This document shows positions 45,381 to 54,978 of a stretch of DNA of 64,000 nucleotides, piece after piece. The DNA comes from Bacillus pumilus (GTDB taxonomy: Bacteria > Bacillota > Bacilli > Bacillales > Bacillaceae). The position numbers were made by a program, and so were the translations under genes. Every line of letters begins with the position of its first letter. Position 1 is the first letter of the stretch. The stretch spans positions 26,583 through 90,582 of the forward strand of contig MKZN01000013.1 of assembly GCA_001938995.1 (NCBI GenBank). The letters run 5' to 3'. The notes under the pieces were generated by a model. It was given only the letters and a program-made list of their open reading frames with translations, was not told where the DNA came from and did not search any database.

Positions 45381-47249
45381 ATGTTTCGTGCAATCATTGG
45401 TTGGTTATTACTTGCTGCCTTGATCCCATTATTTATGCTGACTTTTTATCTATCAAAGGAAGAAGCTGCAAGTGTAAAGCCTGTTAACGAAGTGCTTGAT
45501 CAAAAAATCAAGCTAGAAAAGATAGATTTTGCCCAAAACAGTTATGTGTATGATCGGGATGAATCTATGATCTCTGAGATCGTGTCAAACGATGAGAACC
45601 GTGTATTCGTGGAGTACGATAAAATTCCTGATCATGTGAAGGAGCTCTTCCTCCGCTCAGAGGACCGCAACTTTTATGACCATAAAGGCATTGACTTTAT
45701 GGGAGTTGTTCGAGCACTTGCCGCAAATGTCAAAAGCCAAGGCATAAGCCAGGGGGCAAGTACCATCACACAGCAGTTATCCCGTAACTTATATTTAAGC
45801 CATGAACGTTCATTCAGCCGAAAGTTTACAGAGCTGCTCTATTCTTATGAACTAGAGCGGAAATTCACAAAAGATGAAATTCTCGAAAGCTATTTAAATA
45901 CCATTTATTTCAGCAACGGTGTTTATGGTGTTGGCTCAGCGGCTAATTACTATTTTGATAAACCGCTAAGTTCTTTGTCACTTGCCCAGATGGCCTTTAT
46001 ATCTGCCATTCCAAATAATCCGACGCTCTATGATCCTTTGAAACAATTTAAGCAGACAAAGAAACGTCAGGAACGGCTGCTCGGTATTTTGAAAAAAGAT
46101 GGCGTCATCACGAAGAAGCAACACAAAAAGGCCATCAAAGAAAAAATCACCTTGTCCTTAAGTGAAAAGAAAAACCTTTATCCTGATTATGTGACATATG
46201 CAAATGAAGAATTTACCGATCTAGTGTCTGAACAGGAAGGCTTTACGAAACGTTTGAAGAAAGCCAAAACATCAGATGCGAAAAAGGTCATTCAAAAAGA
46301 ACTATCTGAAAAAGTCAGTGACCTGCTACAAGATGGCGTAAAAATATATACAGCACTTGACCCTTCCTTGCAGCAAAGAGCTGTCTATCAGCTAAATGCT
46401 CAATTGCCTTATCAAGGAGTTGAAGGTGGATCTGCTGTTATCAACCATCAAACTCACCACATTGTGGCACTTGCTGGCGGGAAAAATTATCAAAAATTCG
46501 ATTTCAACTACGCCTATCAAGCGCAAAGGCAGCCTGGATCTGCCATTAAGCCGCTATTAGATTATGGTCCTTATATTGACCAAACCGGTGCAACCGCATC
46601 AAGTACCATCAGTGCCGGGAAGTTTTGCAGTAGCGGTTACTGTCCGCAAAACTATAATGATAAAACATATGGAACGGTTACACTTGAAACAGCTTTTAAG
46701 AACTCTTATAATACCCCTGCCATCCGAATGTTGGATACGGTAGGTGTCAAAAAAGGCTTCAGCTATTTAGAAAAATTCTCATTCAAACATATTGTAGCGG
46801 ATGACTACCGCCTTCCATCAGCACTTGGTGGTTTTACAAAAGGCTTCTCACCGCTCGAAATAACCGACGCATTTACGGTCTTTGGAAATCAAGGATCCTA
46901 TACGCAAAGTCATTCGATCACTAAGGTCACAGACTTAAACGGCAAAACCCTTTACAAGTGGAAGGAATCACCAAAGCAAGTGTATTCATCACGGACAAAT
47001 GAAACAATGCGCAAACTACTTGCCTCAGTTGTCAAAAGCGGAACAGGGAAAAAGGCCAATTTCCAGTCTCCTTATATCGGTGGTAAAACTGGGACATCTA
47101 ATGACTATAAGGACCTTTGGTTTGTTGGACTGACAGATCAATATACAATGGGTGTATGGGTCGGGAGAGATAGAGGCACGGTTGAATCCATTAATAGCTC
47201 AAGCCCGCACTTACGTATTTGGAAAAACACATTGCAATACGCCAGATAA
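45381..47249 (+). CDS. pbpD: Penicillin-binding protein 4 (class A)
   Basis: This 622-residue bifunctional enzyme has a membrane anchor at about residues 5-25, then a glycosyltransferase domain (RSEDRNFYDHKGIDFMG, GASTITQQLSRNLYL, NTIYFSNGVYGVGSAA) and a transpeptidase domain with RQPGSAIKP (SxxK, Ser near 400), SYN in FKNSYNTPAIR and GGKTGTSNDYKD (KTG). It polymerises and cross-links peptidoglycan outside the membrane. I start it at ATG 45381 (MFRAIIGW), which matches B. subtilis PBP4 in length; an ATG at 45348 is near a possible -10 (TACGAT). Confidence 0.93.
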   Translation: MFRAIIGWLLLAALIPLFMLTFYLSKEEAASVKPVNEVLDQKIKLEKIDFAQNSYVYDRDESMISEIVSNDENRVFVEYDKIPDHVKELFLRSEDRNFYDHKGIDFMGVVRALAANVKSQGISQGASTITQQLSRNLYLSHERSFSRKFTELLYSYELERKFTKDEILESYLNTIYFSNGVYGVGSAANYYFDKPLSSLSLAQMAFISAIPNNPTLYDPLKQFKQTKKRQERLLGILKKDGVITKKQHKKAIKEKITLSLSEKKNLYPDYVTYANEEFTDLVSEQEGFTKRLKKAKTSDAKKVIQKELSEKVSDLLQDGVKIYTALDPSLQQRAVYQLNAQLPYQGVEGGSAVINHQTHHIVALAGGKNYQKFDFNYAYQAQRQPGSAIKPLLDYGPYIDQTGATASSTISAGKFCSSGYCPQNYNDKTYGTVTLETAFKNSYNTPAIRMLDTVGVKKGFSYLEKFSFKHIVADDYRLPSALGGFTKGFSPLEITDAFTVFGNQGSYTQSHSITKVTDLNGKTLYKWKESPKQVYSSRTNETMRKLLASVVKSGTGKKANFQSPYIGGKTGTSNDYKDLWFVGLTDQYTMGVWVGRDRGTVESINSSSPHLRIWKNTLQYAR

Positions 47250-47267
47250 CCAGGAGGTTTGATTGCC

Positions 47268-47678
47268 ATGCATTCAATACATCCCCCCCATTTGATTTTA
47301 TTTGACGGTGTCTGTAACGTATGTAGCGGCGCTGTTCAATTTGTGATCAAACGCGATCCGAATGAACGCATGATGTTTGCTTCCCTACAATCGGATATGG
47401 GACAACGGATTTTACAAGAACATGGTTTGCCTTTAGATGAATTCAATTCATTCATTTATATTGAAGATGGAACGCTTTATATGAAATCAACAGGCATCTT
47501 AAAGGCAGCTCGCCATTTAAAAGGGATATATCGATGGAGCTACCTGCTTCTTGTCATCCCGCGCCCGCTCCGAGATTGGGTGTATCAGCTGATCGCTAAG
47601 AACCGCTACAAATGGTTTGGACAAAGAACGTCCTGTATGATGCCCACACCAAATATCAAGAAACGGTTTCTCTCATAA
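47268..47678 (+). CDS. yuxK: DCC-family thiol-disulfide-like protein YuxK
   Basis: This 136-residue protein belongs to the DUF393/DCC family, with LIFLFDGVCNVCSGAVQF-type N-terminus (the D-G-x-C-x2-C signature at DGVCNVCSG) and conserved FASLQS. It has a thioredoxin-like layout and unknown function. I start it at ATG 47268; the GGAGG is 10 bases upstream and an in-frame TTG at 47259 abuts it. It lies 18 bp after pbpD and is probably co-transcribed with it. Confidence 0.88.
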   Translation: MHSIHPPHLILFDGVCNVCSGAVQFVIKRDPNERMMFASLQSDMGQRILQEHGLPLDEFNSFIYIEDGTLYMKSTGILKAARHLKGIYRWSYLLLVIPRPLRDWVYQLIAKNRYKWFGQRTSCMMPTPNIKKRFLS

Positions 47679-47716
47679 AAAAGAGCATCCTCCGTATTAG
47701 GAGGATGCTTTCTTTT
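47677..47716. terminator. Bidirectional terminator between yuxK and yufK
   Basis: AGCATCCTCC pairs perfectly with GGAGGATGCT around GTATTA, with an A-rich left flank and TTTCTTTTG right flank. Confidence 0.9.
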
Positions 47717-47722
47717 GTCTCG

Positions 47723-48280
47723 TTAAGCAGGTAGACTTGCCATGACACTGTTATAGAGCTTAATAAATAAGTACAAGATGCCAATCAAAAACGTCGCCCA
47801 AAATAACAGAATAAACATCATGAATCCAATTAAATTCAGCATGGACAGGGATTGATAAATGCGAACCACAACCCAGATAAAATAGACAAGACTTGCTACA
47901 ACAAAGAGCCCCATGAGTAGAATGAGCTGCTGTGTGAGAAGAAATGCTAGTAAGCTAGAAAACAAATAAACGATGGATGCAATCCGAATTTTCTTTAAGT
48001 TCTCCCCTTCAGGGTCCTTTGCGAAAAAGAGTAATGCCAACTCTAAGACTGTATCTGCAATGAGTTTGAACGCAGATAATATCATAAAATAAATGAGTGC
48101 AAATGCGGCAAATAAAGCAAGCCGAATGCCCTGTTCTGAAAAGAACTCCATCATCCCTTTTAAAATACCTGCTTGCGTCAAGAATTCCGTGGTGATGCCA
48201 ACTGTGTGAATCGAAAAAGCAGAGCTGAATAACAAAATGGAAATCAGCGGGAAATATCCAGTCAAGTATGTATTTTTCAT
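47723..48280 (-). CDS. yufK: Membrane protein YufK
   Basis: This 185-residue membrane protein has five hydrophobic segments (about 5-25, 42-62, 65-85, 105-140 and 155-178). The function is unknown. I start it at ATG 48280 (MKNTYLTGY), with AAAGGAT six bases upstream, which gives the length of B. subtilis YufK. It is divergent from malK and convergent with yuxK. No motif suggesting an enzyme is present. Confidence 0.85.
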   Translation of the reverse strand: MKNTYLTGYFPLISILLFSSAFSIHTVGITTEFLTQAGILKGMMEFFSEQGIRLALFAAFALIYFMILSAFKLIADTVLELALLFFAKDPEGENLKKIRIASIVYLFSSLLAFLLTQQLILLMGLFVVASLVYFIWVVVRIYQSLSMLNLIGFMMFILLFWATFLIGILYLFIKLYNSVMASLPA

Positions 48281-48465
48281 AAATAGATCCTTTCTCATAA
48301 GCTCACACTTATTATGGCTCACTTAAAACGGATTGACAAGATGCTTTCATAGCAAACTGGAATCAAATTCAAATTTATGAAATTAAACGCGCATTCCTTC
48401 ACAAACTTACATTTTCCCGTTAAAGTATTACTATTACGATAAAATCGAGCGTTAGGGGTATACTC

Positions 48466-50064
48466 GTGAAAAAAACTTTAAGACTGCAAACACGGCTGAC
48501 AATCTTTGTATGTATCGTTGTTCTGATCTCCCTTTGTATTACATTCTTTACGATATGGTCTGAAACGGCCAAGAACATTCACCAGCAGGAGCGTGACATT
48601 GCGCTCTCTACAGCAAAAATGGTCGCAGAGGCACCGATCACATCAGAGGCATTAGAGCATCATTCATACGCAGGACTACGTCAATATACAACAAGTGTTC
48701 AGCGTATCACCAAAACGGAATTCGTTGTCGTCATGGACATGAAAGGGATTCGCAAAACCCATCCGAACTCACAAAAAATCGGCAAACGATTTGCTGGCGG
48801 TGATGAGAAACCGGCCTTACAAGGAAAAGAACACATTAGTACGGCATCTGGCACACTCGGAAAATCGATGCGTGCGTTTGTTCCGGTTTATAACGAAGCC
48901 GGAAAACAGCTCGGTGCTGTCGCAGTAGGGATTACATTGAAGGAAATTGACTTGATTATTCATCAAAGCTTACTCCCGCTCTATTTCATCATATCCATTA
49001 GCCTATTATCCGGTATTATCGGTGCACTTTTTGTCGCACGAAAAGTGAAGAAGATCATGTTTGGCCTAGAGCCAGACGAAATTGCGACATTATTAAAAGA
49101 ACGGAGTGCCATGCTTGAATCAACAAAAGAAGGGATCCTTGCCGTCGATCAGCACGGAAAAATCAAGCTAGCCAATGCGGAAGCAAAACGGCTTTTTCAT
49201 AATATGGGGATAATGGTTGAGCCTTGGGAACAGGATGTTCAAACGCTTCTTCCCTCAAGTGGTTTAAAGCAAGTGATCGAAACACGCAGGCCGCTGCTTG
49301 ATCGCGATGTAAGAATGAACGGGCTAGAGCTTGTCTTTAACGAGGTACCCATTACCGTAAATGACGAAATTGTCGGTGCCATTGCCACCTTCCGTGACAA
49401 AACAGAGGTGAAACACCTTGCTGAACAGCTAAGCGGGGTCAAAATGTATGCCAATGCGCTACGTGCACAATCTCACGAATTTATGAACAAACTTCATGTC
49501 ATCTTAGGTTTGGTTCAGCTCAAAAACTACGATGACCTTGGCACCTATATAAAAGATATTGCCATCTACCAGCAAACAGAAACCAATGAAATCATCAACC
49601 ATGTGAAAAACTCTGTGTTAGCAGGGTTTTTACTAGGAAAACAAAGCTATATTCGAGAACAAGGCGCTTCCTTAGAAGTCATTTGCAGCACCCAGGTCCC
49701 AAATGCCGAGGACCCAGCCGTGACACATGACCTCATTACCGTCATTGGCAATTTGTTAAATAACGGACTCGATGCTGTGGCGCATACAGAGATCAAAAAC
49801 ATCTCGATTTCATTCCGGTACGTTCAAAAGCAGCTCCATATTGAAATCACAGACACAGGAGCTGGGCTTACAATAGAAGAACAGAACATGATGTTTGACC
49901 AAGGCTTTTCTACAAAAGGAGAAGACAGAGGGTTCGGGCTGTACTTCGTAGACCAAAGCATCAAAAAACTAAACGGGCATATGATCGTCACGAGTGAAAA
50001 AGGAGAAGGTACGACCTTTAGTCTCCGCATACCATACAAGCAAAAGGAGGATTCACATGATTAA
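48466..50064 (+). CDS. malK: Malate-sensing histidine kinase MalK
   Basis: This 532-residue CitA/DcuS-type sensor kinase has membrane helices at about 10-30 and 172-192 flanking an extracellular PAS-like sensor ([39 protein letters not shown]), a cytoplasmic PAS domain ([20 protein letters not shown]), H-box [18 protein letters not shown] (His near 345) and G boxes ITDTGAGLT and [12 protein letters not shown]. It controls malate uptake genes through MalR. GTG 48466 is preceded by AGGGG. It overlaps malR by 8 bp. Confidence 0.92.
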   Translation: MKKTLRLQTRLTIFVCIVVLISLCITFFTIWSETAKNIHQQERDIALSTAKMVAEAPITSEALEHHSYAGLRQYTTSVQRITKTEFVVVMDMKGIRKTHPNSQKIGKRFAGGDEKPALQGKEHISTASGTLGKSMRAFVPVYNEAGKQLGAVAVGITLKEIDLIIHQSLLPLYFIISISLLSGIIGALFVARKVKKIMFGLEPDEIATLLKERSAMLESTKEGILAVDQHGKIKLANAEAKRLFHNMGIMVEPWEQDVQTLLPSSGLKQVIETRRPLLDRDVRMNGLELVFNEVPITVNDEIVGAIATFRDKTEVKHLAEQLSGVKMYANALRAQSHEFMNKLHVILGLVQLKNYDDLGTYIKDIAIYQQTETNEIINHVKNSVLAGFLLGKQSYIREQGASLEVICSTQVPNAEDPAVTHDLITVIGNLLNNGLDAVAHTEIKNISISFRYVQKQLHIEITDTGAGLTIEEQNMMFDQGFSTKGEDRGFGLYFVDQSIKKLNGHMIVTSEKGEGTTFSLRIPYKQKEDSHD

Positions 50065-50764
50065 TGTGTTAATAGTAGAAGATGATCCAATGGTTGGGGA
50101 GCTAAACAAACGTTACCTCAGCCAAATAGATGGTTTTGAGTTAAAGGGGATTGCAACATCCTTTCAGCAGGCAATAGATCTGTTAAAAACAGAAGTCATT
50201 CACCTTATTCTGCTCGATATTTATATGCCTGGACAAAACGGGTTGGCCCTATTATCAGAAATTCGTCAACAACATCATCAAGTCGATGTGATTGTCATTT
50301 CCGCTGCCAATGAGGTAGATGTCGTTCAACAAACGATGCGCAACGGCGCAGTCGATTATTTAATCAAGCCGTTTGAATTTGAACGATTTCAATCAGCACT
50401 GGCAGAATATAAAAGAAAACACGCATTATATGACAGCATGAACAACATCTCGCAAAACGATTTAGATGCGAAACTCTTTCATAAAAAGGCGGAGACAGAA
50501 AAAGTCCTACTGCCAAAAGGCTTGACCAAAAGCACACTTAAACTAATCTGGACAAGTATTCGATCGTTTGAACAGCAAGCATTTACGACAGAAGACCTAG
50601 CGAACCATACAGAAATCTCGCAAGTCTCTATTAGAAAATACCTGAAATTTCTAGAGGATATTGAAGTCGTCGATGTAGAAATGGCATACGGGACAATCGG
50701 GCGACCTGTTTTCCAATATAAACTCAATACAAGCAATATGAATTTGATTCAGCAATATCTATAA
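50057..50764 (+). CDS. malR: Malate response regulator MalR
   Basis: This 235-residue CitB-type response regulator has a receiver domain with [15 protein letters not shown], the phospho-acceptor Asp in [12 protein letters not shown] (near 54), VISAANEVD and [11 protein letters not shown] (Lys near 105). The C-terminal helix-turn-helix is [20 protein letters not shown]. In B. subtilis it activates maeN and the malic enzyme gene. ATG 50057 follows AAAGGAGGATTCAC within the end of malK, so the pair is translationally coupled. maeN lies 5.3 kb downstream, beyond the nup operon. Confidence 0.92.
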   Translation: MINVLIVEDDPMVGELNKRYLSQIDGFELKGIATSFQQAIDLLKTEVIHLILLDIYMPGQNGLALLSEIRQQHHQVDVIVISAANEVDVVQQTMRNGAVDYLIKPFEFERFQSALAEYKRKHALYDSMNNISQNDLDAKLFHKKAETEKVLLPKGLTKSTLKLIWTSIRSFEQQAFTTEDLANHTEISQVSIRKYLKFLEDIEVVDVEMAYGTIGRPVFQYKLNTSNMNLIQQYL

Positions 50765-50770
50765 TGTGAC

Positions 50771-50804
50771 GCATCTGACCTTCACAAAGGCCAGATGTTT
50801 TTTT
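50771..50804 (+). terminator. malKR terminator
   Basis: CATCTGACCTT pairs with AAGGCCAGATG (one mismatch) around CACA, followed by seven T. The 50805-51020 stretch that follows is AT-rich with no ORF or clear promoter. Confidence 0.88.
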
Positions 50805-51024
50805 ATGGGATGCGAGGGGACAAATCCCTTGTCATCAGCGGTTTTGCTGTCATAGAGCACATCATAAAAGCGGCATTATATCATATTTCATCATCTAAAA
50901 AGACAAGGAATGATGCGATTTAACATTTTTTTAAAAATAAAACAAAATACTATTTATTTATTCGATCGGAAATGATAAATTATGATTGATTAGTTCAACG
51001 AGATATATGTCTGATGTCTTACAT

Positions 51025-51104
51025 CTTCTCTCTCCCTCGTGAAAGTTTCATGTGAAAGCAGGATAAAATACCCTTTCCCCTACGAGAGTACGTTAAGAGA
51101 GAAG
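51025..51104 (+). promoter_or_regulatory. Candidate structured leader RNA upstream of the nucleoside lipoprotein gene
   Basis: CTTCTCTCT (51025-51033) pairs perfectly with AGAGAGAAG (51096-51104). Nested inside, CTCGT (51036-51040) pairs with ACGAG (51082-51086), and TTTC/GAAA forms a small hairpin at 51046-51057. The result is a closed, multi-part fold in the long 5' region. It does not match a riboswitch I can recognise. It may instead be DNA-binding repeats. Confidence 0.35.
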
Positions 51105-51127
51105 TAGATTCGGTCTTTTTTCGCGAG

Positions 51128-51142
51128 ACTTTTCTGAAACTT
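51128..51142 (+). promoter_or_regulatory. CodY box before the nucleoside lipoprotein gene
   Basis: ACTTTTCTGAAACTT matches the CodY consensus AATTTTCWGAAAATT at 13 of 15 positions. It lies 24 bp before the start codon, downstream of any promoter, so repression by roadblock under amino-acid-rich, GTP-rich conditions is likely. Confidence 0.7.
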
Positions 51143-51166
51143 TTAAATTTTATGGGGGGTTATGTT

Positions 51167-52246
51167 TTGAAGAAGCGCAAAATTGGACTCGCATTGTCCC
51201 TAGTCGTAGCAGCAGGAACCATCCTTGGAGCATGCGGCAACTCTGGCTCAAACAGCAGTGACAAAAAAGATAAAGATCAATTCACTGTTGCCATGGTAAC
51301 AGACGTCGGTGGTGTCGATGACAAATCATTTAACCAATCGTCTTGGGAAGGTTTACAGGCATATGGTAAAGAGAACAACTTAACAAGAGGTAAAAACGGA
51401 TTTGATTATTTACAATCTAAATCTGATGCAGACTATACAACAAACTTAAATACATTGGTTCGTGAAAAATTTGATCTGATTTACGGCATTGGGTTCCTTA
51501 TGCAAGATTCTATTAACGAAATCGCAGATCAACGTAAGAACAATCACTTCGCAATCGTTGATGCTGTGGTGGAAAAAGACAACGTAGCAAGCATTATGTT
51601 TAACGAAAACGAAGGTTCATTCCTTGTAGGTGTTGCCGCTGCCCTTTCGACAAAATCGAACAAAATCGGTTTTGTTGGCGGCGTTGACTCTGAACTGATC
51701 AGAAAGTTCGAAGTTGGTTTCCGTGCTGGTGTTGAAGCAGCTAACCCAAAAGCCAAAGTGGAAGTGAAATATGCTGGTGCGTTTGATAAAGCTGACATCG
51801 GTAAAGCAACAGCTGAAAGTATGTACAAATCTGGCGTAGACATCATTTACCATGCTGCTGGCGGCACTGGAACTGGCGTGTTCACAGAAGCGAAGAACCT
51901 GAAAAAAGCAGATCCAGATCGTAAAGTTTGGGTCATTGGTGTAGACAAAGACCAATATGACGAGGGTAAAGTACCTGGAACCAAACAAAGTGTTACATTA
52001 ACTTCTATGATTAAGAAAGTCGACACAGCCGTACTAGACTTAACAACAAAAGCAAAAGAAGGTAAATTCCCTGGCGGGGAAGTCATTACGTACGGACTGA
52101 AAGAAGGCGGCGTTGACATCTCTCCTTCTCAGGACAACCTTGACAAAGATGTACTGAAGAAAGTAGATGAATGGAAACAAAAAATTATCAAGGGCGAAGT
52201 GAAAATCCCTGCAACACGTGATGAACTAAAAGATTTTAAAGCTTAA
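51167..52246 (+). CDS. nupN: BmpA/NupN-type nucleoside-binding lipoprotein
   Basis: This 359-residue extracellular substrate-binding lipoprotein of the BMP family is the receptor of an ABC importer for nucleosides (guanosine in the B. subtilis NupNOPQ/YufNOPQ system). The signal peptide is [19 protein letters not shown] with lipobox ILGAC (Cys near 22). Then come [47 protein letters not shown] and [11 protein letters not shown] start it at TTG 51167, seven bases after GGGGGG. The 3' hairpin at 52316-52355 probably lets it be made in excess over the transporter. Confidence 0.9.
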   Translation: MKKRKIGLALSLVVAAGTILGACGNSGSNSSDKKDKDQFTVAMVTDVGGVDDKSFNQSSWEGLQAYGKENNLTRGKNGFDYLQSKSDADYTTNLNTLVREKFDLIYGIGFLMQDSINEIADQRKNNHFAIVDAVVEKDNVASIMFNENEGSFLVGVAAALSTKSNKIGFVGGVDSELIRKFEVGFRAGVEAANPKAKVEVKYAGAFDKADIGKATAESMYKSGVDIIYHAAGGTGTGVFTEAKNLKKADPDRKVWVIGVDKDQYDEGKVPGTKQSVTLTSMIKKVDTAVLDLTTKAKEGKFPGGEVITYGLKEGGVDISPSQDNLDKDVLKKVDEWKQKIIKGEVKIPATRDELKDFKA

Positions 52247-52315
52247 TTTGAGCATCGGGATAAGCATGTCTTATCCCCCTGCTTCATTACCTCCTCTTAT
52301 TCGTAAAAGGTGGTA

Positions 52316-52355
52316 AAAGAAAAGCTGCAGCCTCGTTTTGCAGCTTTTCTTTTGC
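52316..52355 (+). terminator. Partial terminator between nupN and nupO
   Basis: AGAAAAGCTGCA pairs perfectly with TGCAGCTTTTCT around a 9-nt loop, followed by TTTG. A second small hairpin (GGATAAG/CTTATCC) lies at about 52257-52276. It probably limits expression of the downstream ABC genes. Confidence 0.75.
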
Positions 52356-52403
52356 TAGTTTTTTACTCTTCATCAGCACCCTAAAAAAGGAGCGGTTAAA
52401 CCT

Positions 52404-53939
52404 GTGGATTATGTCATTGAAATGTTGAATATACGTAAAGAATTCCCTGGCATTGTAGCAAACGACAACATTACGCTACAGCTAAAAAAGGGCGAAATTC
52501 ATGCGCTGCTTGGTGAAAACGGCGCTGGAAAATCAACGCTCATGAACGTGCTATTCGGACTGTATCAGCCTGAAAAAGGTGAAATCAAAGTACACGGAAA
52601 ACCTGTTCATATCTCAAGTCCAAACGATGCAAGTGATTTAGGCATCGGAATGGTCCATCAGCACTTTATGCTTGTCGATACATTCACTGTTGCTGAAAAC
52701 ATTATTTTAGGGCAAGAACCAAAAAAGTTTGGAAAGATAGACAAAGAACAAGCGATTCAGCAAGTGCAAGAACTTTCTGACCGCTATGGACTGAAAATAG
52801 ACCCTGCCGCCAAAGTATCTGACATCTCTGTTGGAATGCAGCAGCGTGCAGAAATTTTAAAAACACTTTACCGCGGCGCAGACATCTTGATCTTCGATGA
52901 ACCAACAGCCGTATTAACACCACAAGAGATAAAAGAACTCATTCAAATTATGAAAAACTTAATCAATGAAGGTAAATCCATTATTTTGATTACCCATAAA
53001 TTAAAAGAAATTATGGATGCCTGTCATCGTGTGACGATCATCCGAAAAGGCCAAGGCATTCGCACACTTGATGTGCCAAGCACAAACAAAGATGAGCTTG
53101 CTAGCTTGATGGTTGGCAGAGAAGTCTCTTTTAAAACAGATAAAAAAGCAGCCTCACCTGCTGAGGAAGTGCTTCAAATTCAAGACCTGAATGTCAAAGA
53201 CGCAAGAGGCATTGAAGCAGTCAAACACCTGAACCTTTCAGTGAAAGCTGGTGAAGTCGTCGGGATTGCCGGTGTAGATGGGAACGGTCAATCTGAATTA
53301 ATTGAAGCCATTACAGGACTTAGAAAATCAGAATCCGGCACGATCAGGCTAAATGGGAAAGCGATTCAAAATCTCCCGCCTCGTAAGGTCACTGAATCTG
53401 GTATTGGTCATATTCCTCAAGACCGTCACAAACATGGACTCGTTCTTGATTTTTCAATTGGAGAGAATATCTCCTTACAAACATACTATCAGCGTCCTTA
53501 CTCTAAGTTCGGTTTGATGAGTATGAAAAATATGTACCAAAAAGCAAAACGAATTATTGCTGAATATGACGTGCGGACACCAAGTGAATATACAGAAGCA
53601 CGCGCCCTGTCCGGAGGAAACCAACAAAAGGCCATCATCGGCCGTGAAGTTGACCGCAATCCTGATTTATTAATTGCCGCTCAGCCGACACGTGGACTTG
53701 ATGTAGGTGCCATTGAATTTGTTCATAAGCGCTTAATTGAACAAAGGGATGCCGGAAAAGCGGTATTGCTTATCTCTTTTGAACTTGATGAAATCATCAA
53801 TGTCAGTGATAAGATTGCCGTTATTTTCGAAGGGAGTATTATCGCCATTGTGGATCCAAAAGAAACAACTGAGCAAGAGCTTGGTCTATTAATGGCTGGA
53901 AGTTCGCAACAGGAAGTGGGGAAAGAAGCTCATGTCTAA
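52404..53939 (+). CDS. nupO: Nucleoside ABC transporter, ATP-binding protein
   Basis: This 511-residue double ATPase of the sugar/nucleoside type has a first domain with LLGENGAGKSTLMNVLFG (Walker A), SVGMQQRAEILKTL (signature) and ILIFDEPTAVLTPQE (Walker B). The second domain has a degenerate Walker A, GIAGVDGNGQSELIEAI, and signature LSGGNQQKAIIGRE with LLIAAQPTRGLDVGA. It energises the NupPQ permease on the cytoplasmic side. The start is GTG 52404 after GGAG. It overlaps nupP by 8 bp. Confidence 0.93.
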   Translation: MDYVIEMLNIRKEFPGIVANDNITLQLKKGEIHALLGENGAGKSTLMNVLFGLYQPEKGEIKVHGKPVHISSPNDASDLGIGMVHQHFMLVDTFTVAENIILGQEPKKFGKIDKEQAIQQVQELSDRYGLKIDPAAKVSDISVGMQQRAEILKTLYRGADILIFDEPTAVLTPQEIKELIQIMKNLINEGKSIILITHKLKEIMDACHRVTIIRKGQGIRTLDVPSTNKDELASLMVGREVSFKTDKKAASPAEEVLQIQDLNVKDARGIEAVKHLNLSVKAGEVVGIAGVDGNGQSELIEAITGLRKSESGTIRLNGKAIQNLPPRKVTESGIGHIPQDRHKHGLVLDFSIGENISLQTYYQRPYSKFGLMSMKNMYQKAKRIIAEYDVRTPSEYTEARALSGGNQQKAIIGREVDRNPDLLIAAQPTRGLDVGAIEFVHKRLIEQRDAGKAVLLISFELDEIINVSDKIAVIFEGSIIAIVDPKETTEQELGLLMAGSSQQEVGKEAHV

Positions 53940-54978
53940 TCGCTTAACAAATCTGCTTATTCCGCTTGTCGCCATTGTACTAGGTCTTTTCGTTGGAGCC
54001 ATCATCATGCTTGCAAGTGGCTATAGTGTCATCGAGGGGTACAGTGCGCTTTGGAATGGCGTTTTCGGTGAAACGTATTATATGGGAGAAACCATCCGAC
54101 AAGTTACACCTTATATTTTATCAGGGCTTGCCGTTGCTTTTGCTTTTCGGGCAGGGCTCTTTAATATCGGTGTAGAAGGTCAATTACTCATGGGCTGGGT
54201 GGCTGCTGTATGGATTGGCACAACCGTTACAGCACCTGCCTATATCCACCTGCCTCTCGCCTTAATCACGGCTGCCGCCGCAGGTGCATTATGGGGCTTT
54301 ATTCCCGGGTTTTTAAAAGCACGTTTTTATGTGCATGAAGTCATCGTCACGATCATGATGAACTATATTGCGCTCCATGTGACGAACTATCTGATTTCAA
54401 ATGTCTTAACAAATAATAAAGATAAAACAGAAAAAATTGAAGCTACTGCATCACTACGTTCTGGATTTTTTGAGCAATTCACCGATTTTTCTAGAATGCA
54501 TAACGGTATTTTTGTTGCCATTCTTGCTGCTGTCATTATGTGGGCGGTCATACAAAAAACATCCAAAGGTTTTGAATTGCGGGCTGTTGGTATGAACCAA
54601 CAGGCGTCACAATATGCAGGAATGAATGTTCGTCGCAATATTATTTATGCGATGCTGATTTCTGGTGCCTTTGCAGGTCTTGCCGGTGCTATGGAAGGAC
54701 TTGGAACGTTTGAGTATGCCTCCATTAAAGGCTCCTTCACTGGCGTAGGCTTTGATGGAATCGCTGTCGCTTTATTAGGCGGAAACGCCGCAATTGGGGT
54801 CGTTCTGGCTGCATTATTACTTGGTGGATTAAAAGTCGGGGCTCTAAATATGCCGCTTGAATCTGGCGTACCAACAGAGGTCGTTGACATTGTCATTGCG
54901 ATTATTATTCTTTTTGTCGCCTCAAGCTATATTATCCGTCTAGTCATTCAACAAATGAAAAAAAAGGGGGGAAAATAA
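53932..54978 (+). CDS. nupP: Nucleoside ABC transporter permease
   Basis: This 348-residue permease of the BPD_transp_2 family has eight to ten hydrophobic segments. The typical segments FRAGLFNIGVEGQLLMGW, FYVHEVIVTIMMNYIAL and GLGTFEYASIKGSFTGVGFDG-type glycine-rich loop are present (shortened here to its parts). It forms the membrane channel together with NupQ. ATG 53932 lies in the end of nupO, so translation is coupled. The family moves sugars, nucleosides or branched amino acids; context points to nucleosides. Confidence 0.92.
   Translation: MSNRLTNLLIPLVAIVLGLFVGAIIMLASGYSVIEGYSALWNGVFGETYYMGETIRQVTPYILSGLAVAFAFRAGLFNIGVEGQLLMGWVAAVWIGTTVTAPAYIHLPLALITAAAAGALWGFIPGFLKARFYVHEVIVTIMMNYIALHVTNYLISNVLTNNKDKTEKIEATASLRSGFFEQFTDFSRMHNGIFVAILAAVIMWAVIQKTSKGFELRAVGMNQQASQYAGMNVRRNIIYAMLISGAFAGLAGAMEGLGTFEYASIKGSFTGVGFDGIAVALLGGNAAIGVVLAALLLGGLKVGALNMPLESGVPTEVVDIVIAIIILFVASSYIIRLVIQQMKKKGGK

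Noticed and set aside
51025..51104. Purine riboswitch before the nucleoside transporter
   Set aside because: The conserved loop-loop and junction sequences of purine aptamers are not present.
52900..53300. Frameshifted or fused gene at the middle of nupO
   Set aside because: The double-ATPase layout in one 511-residue chain is normal for this transporter family.
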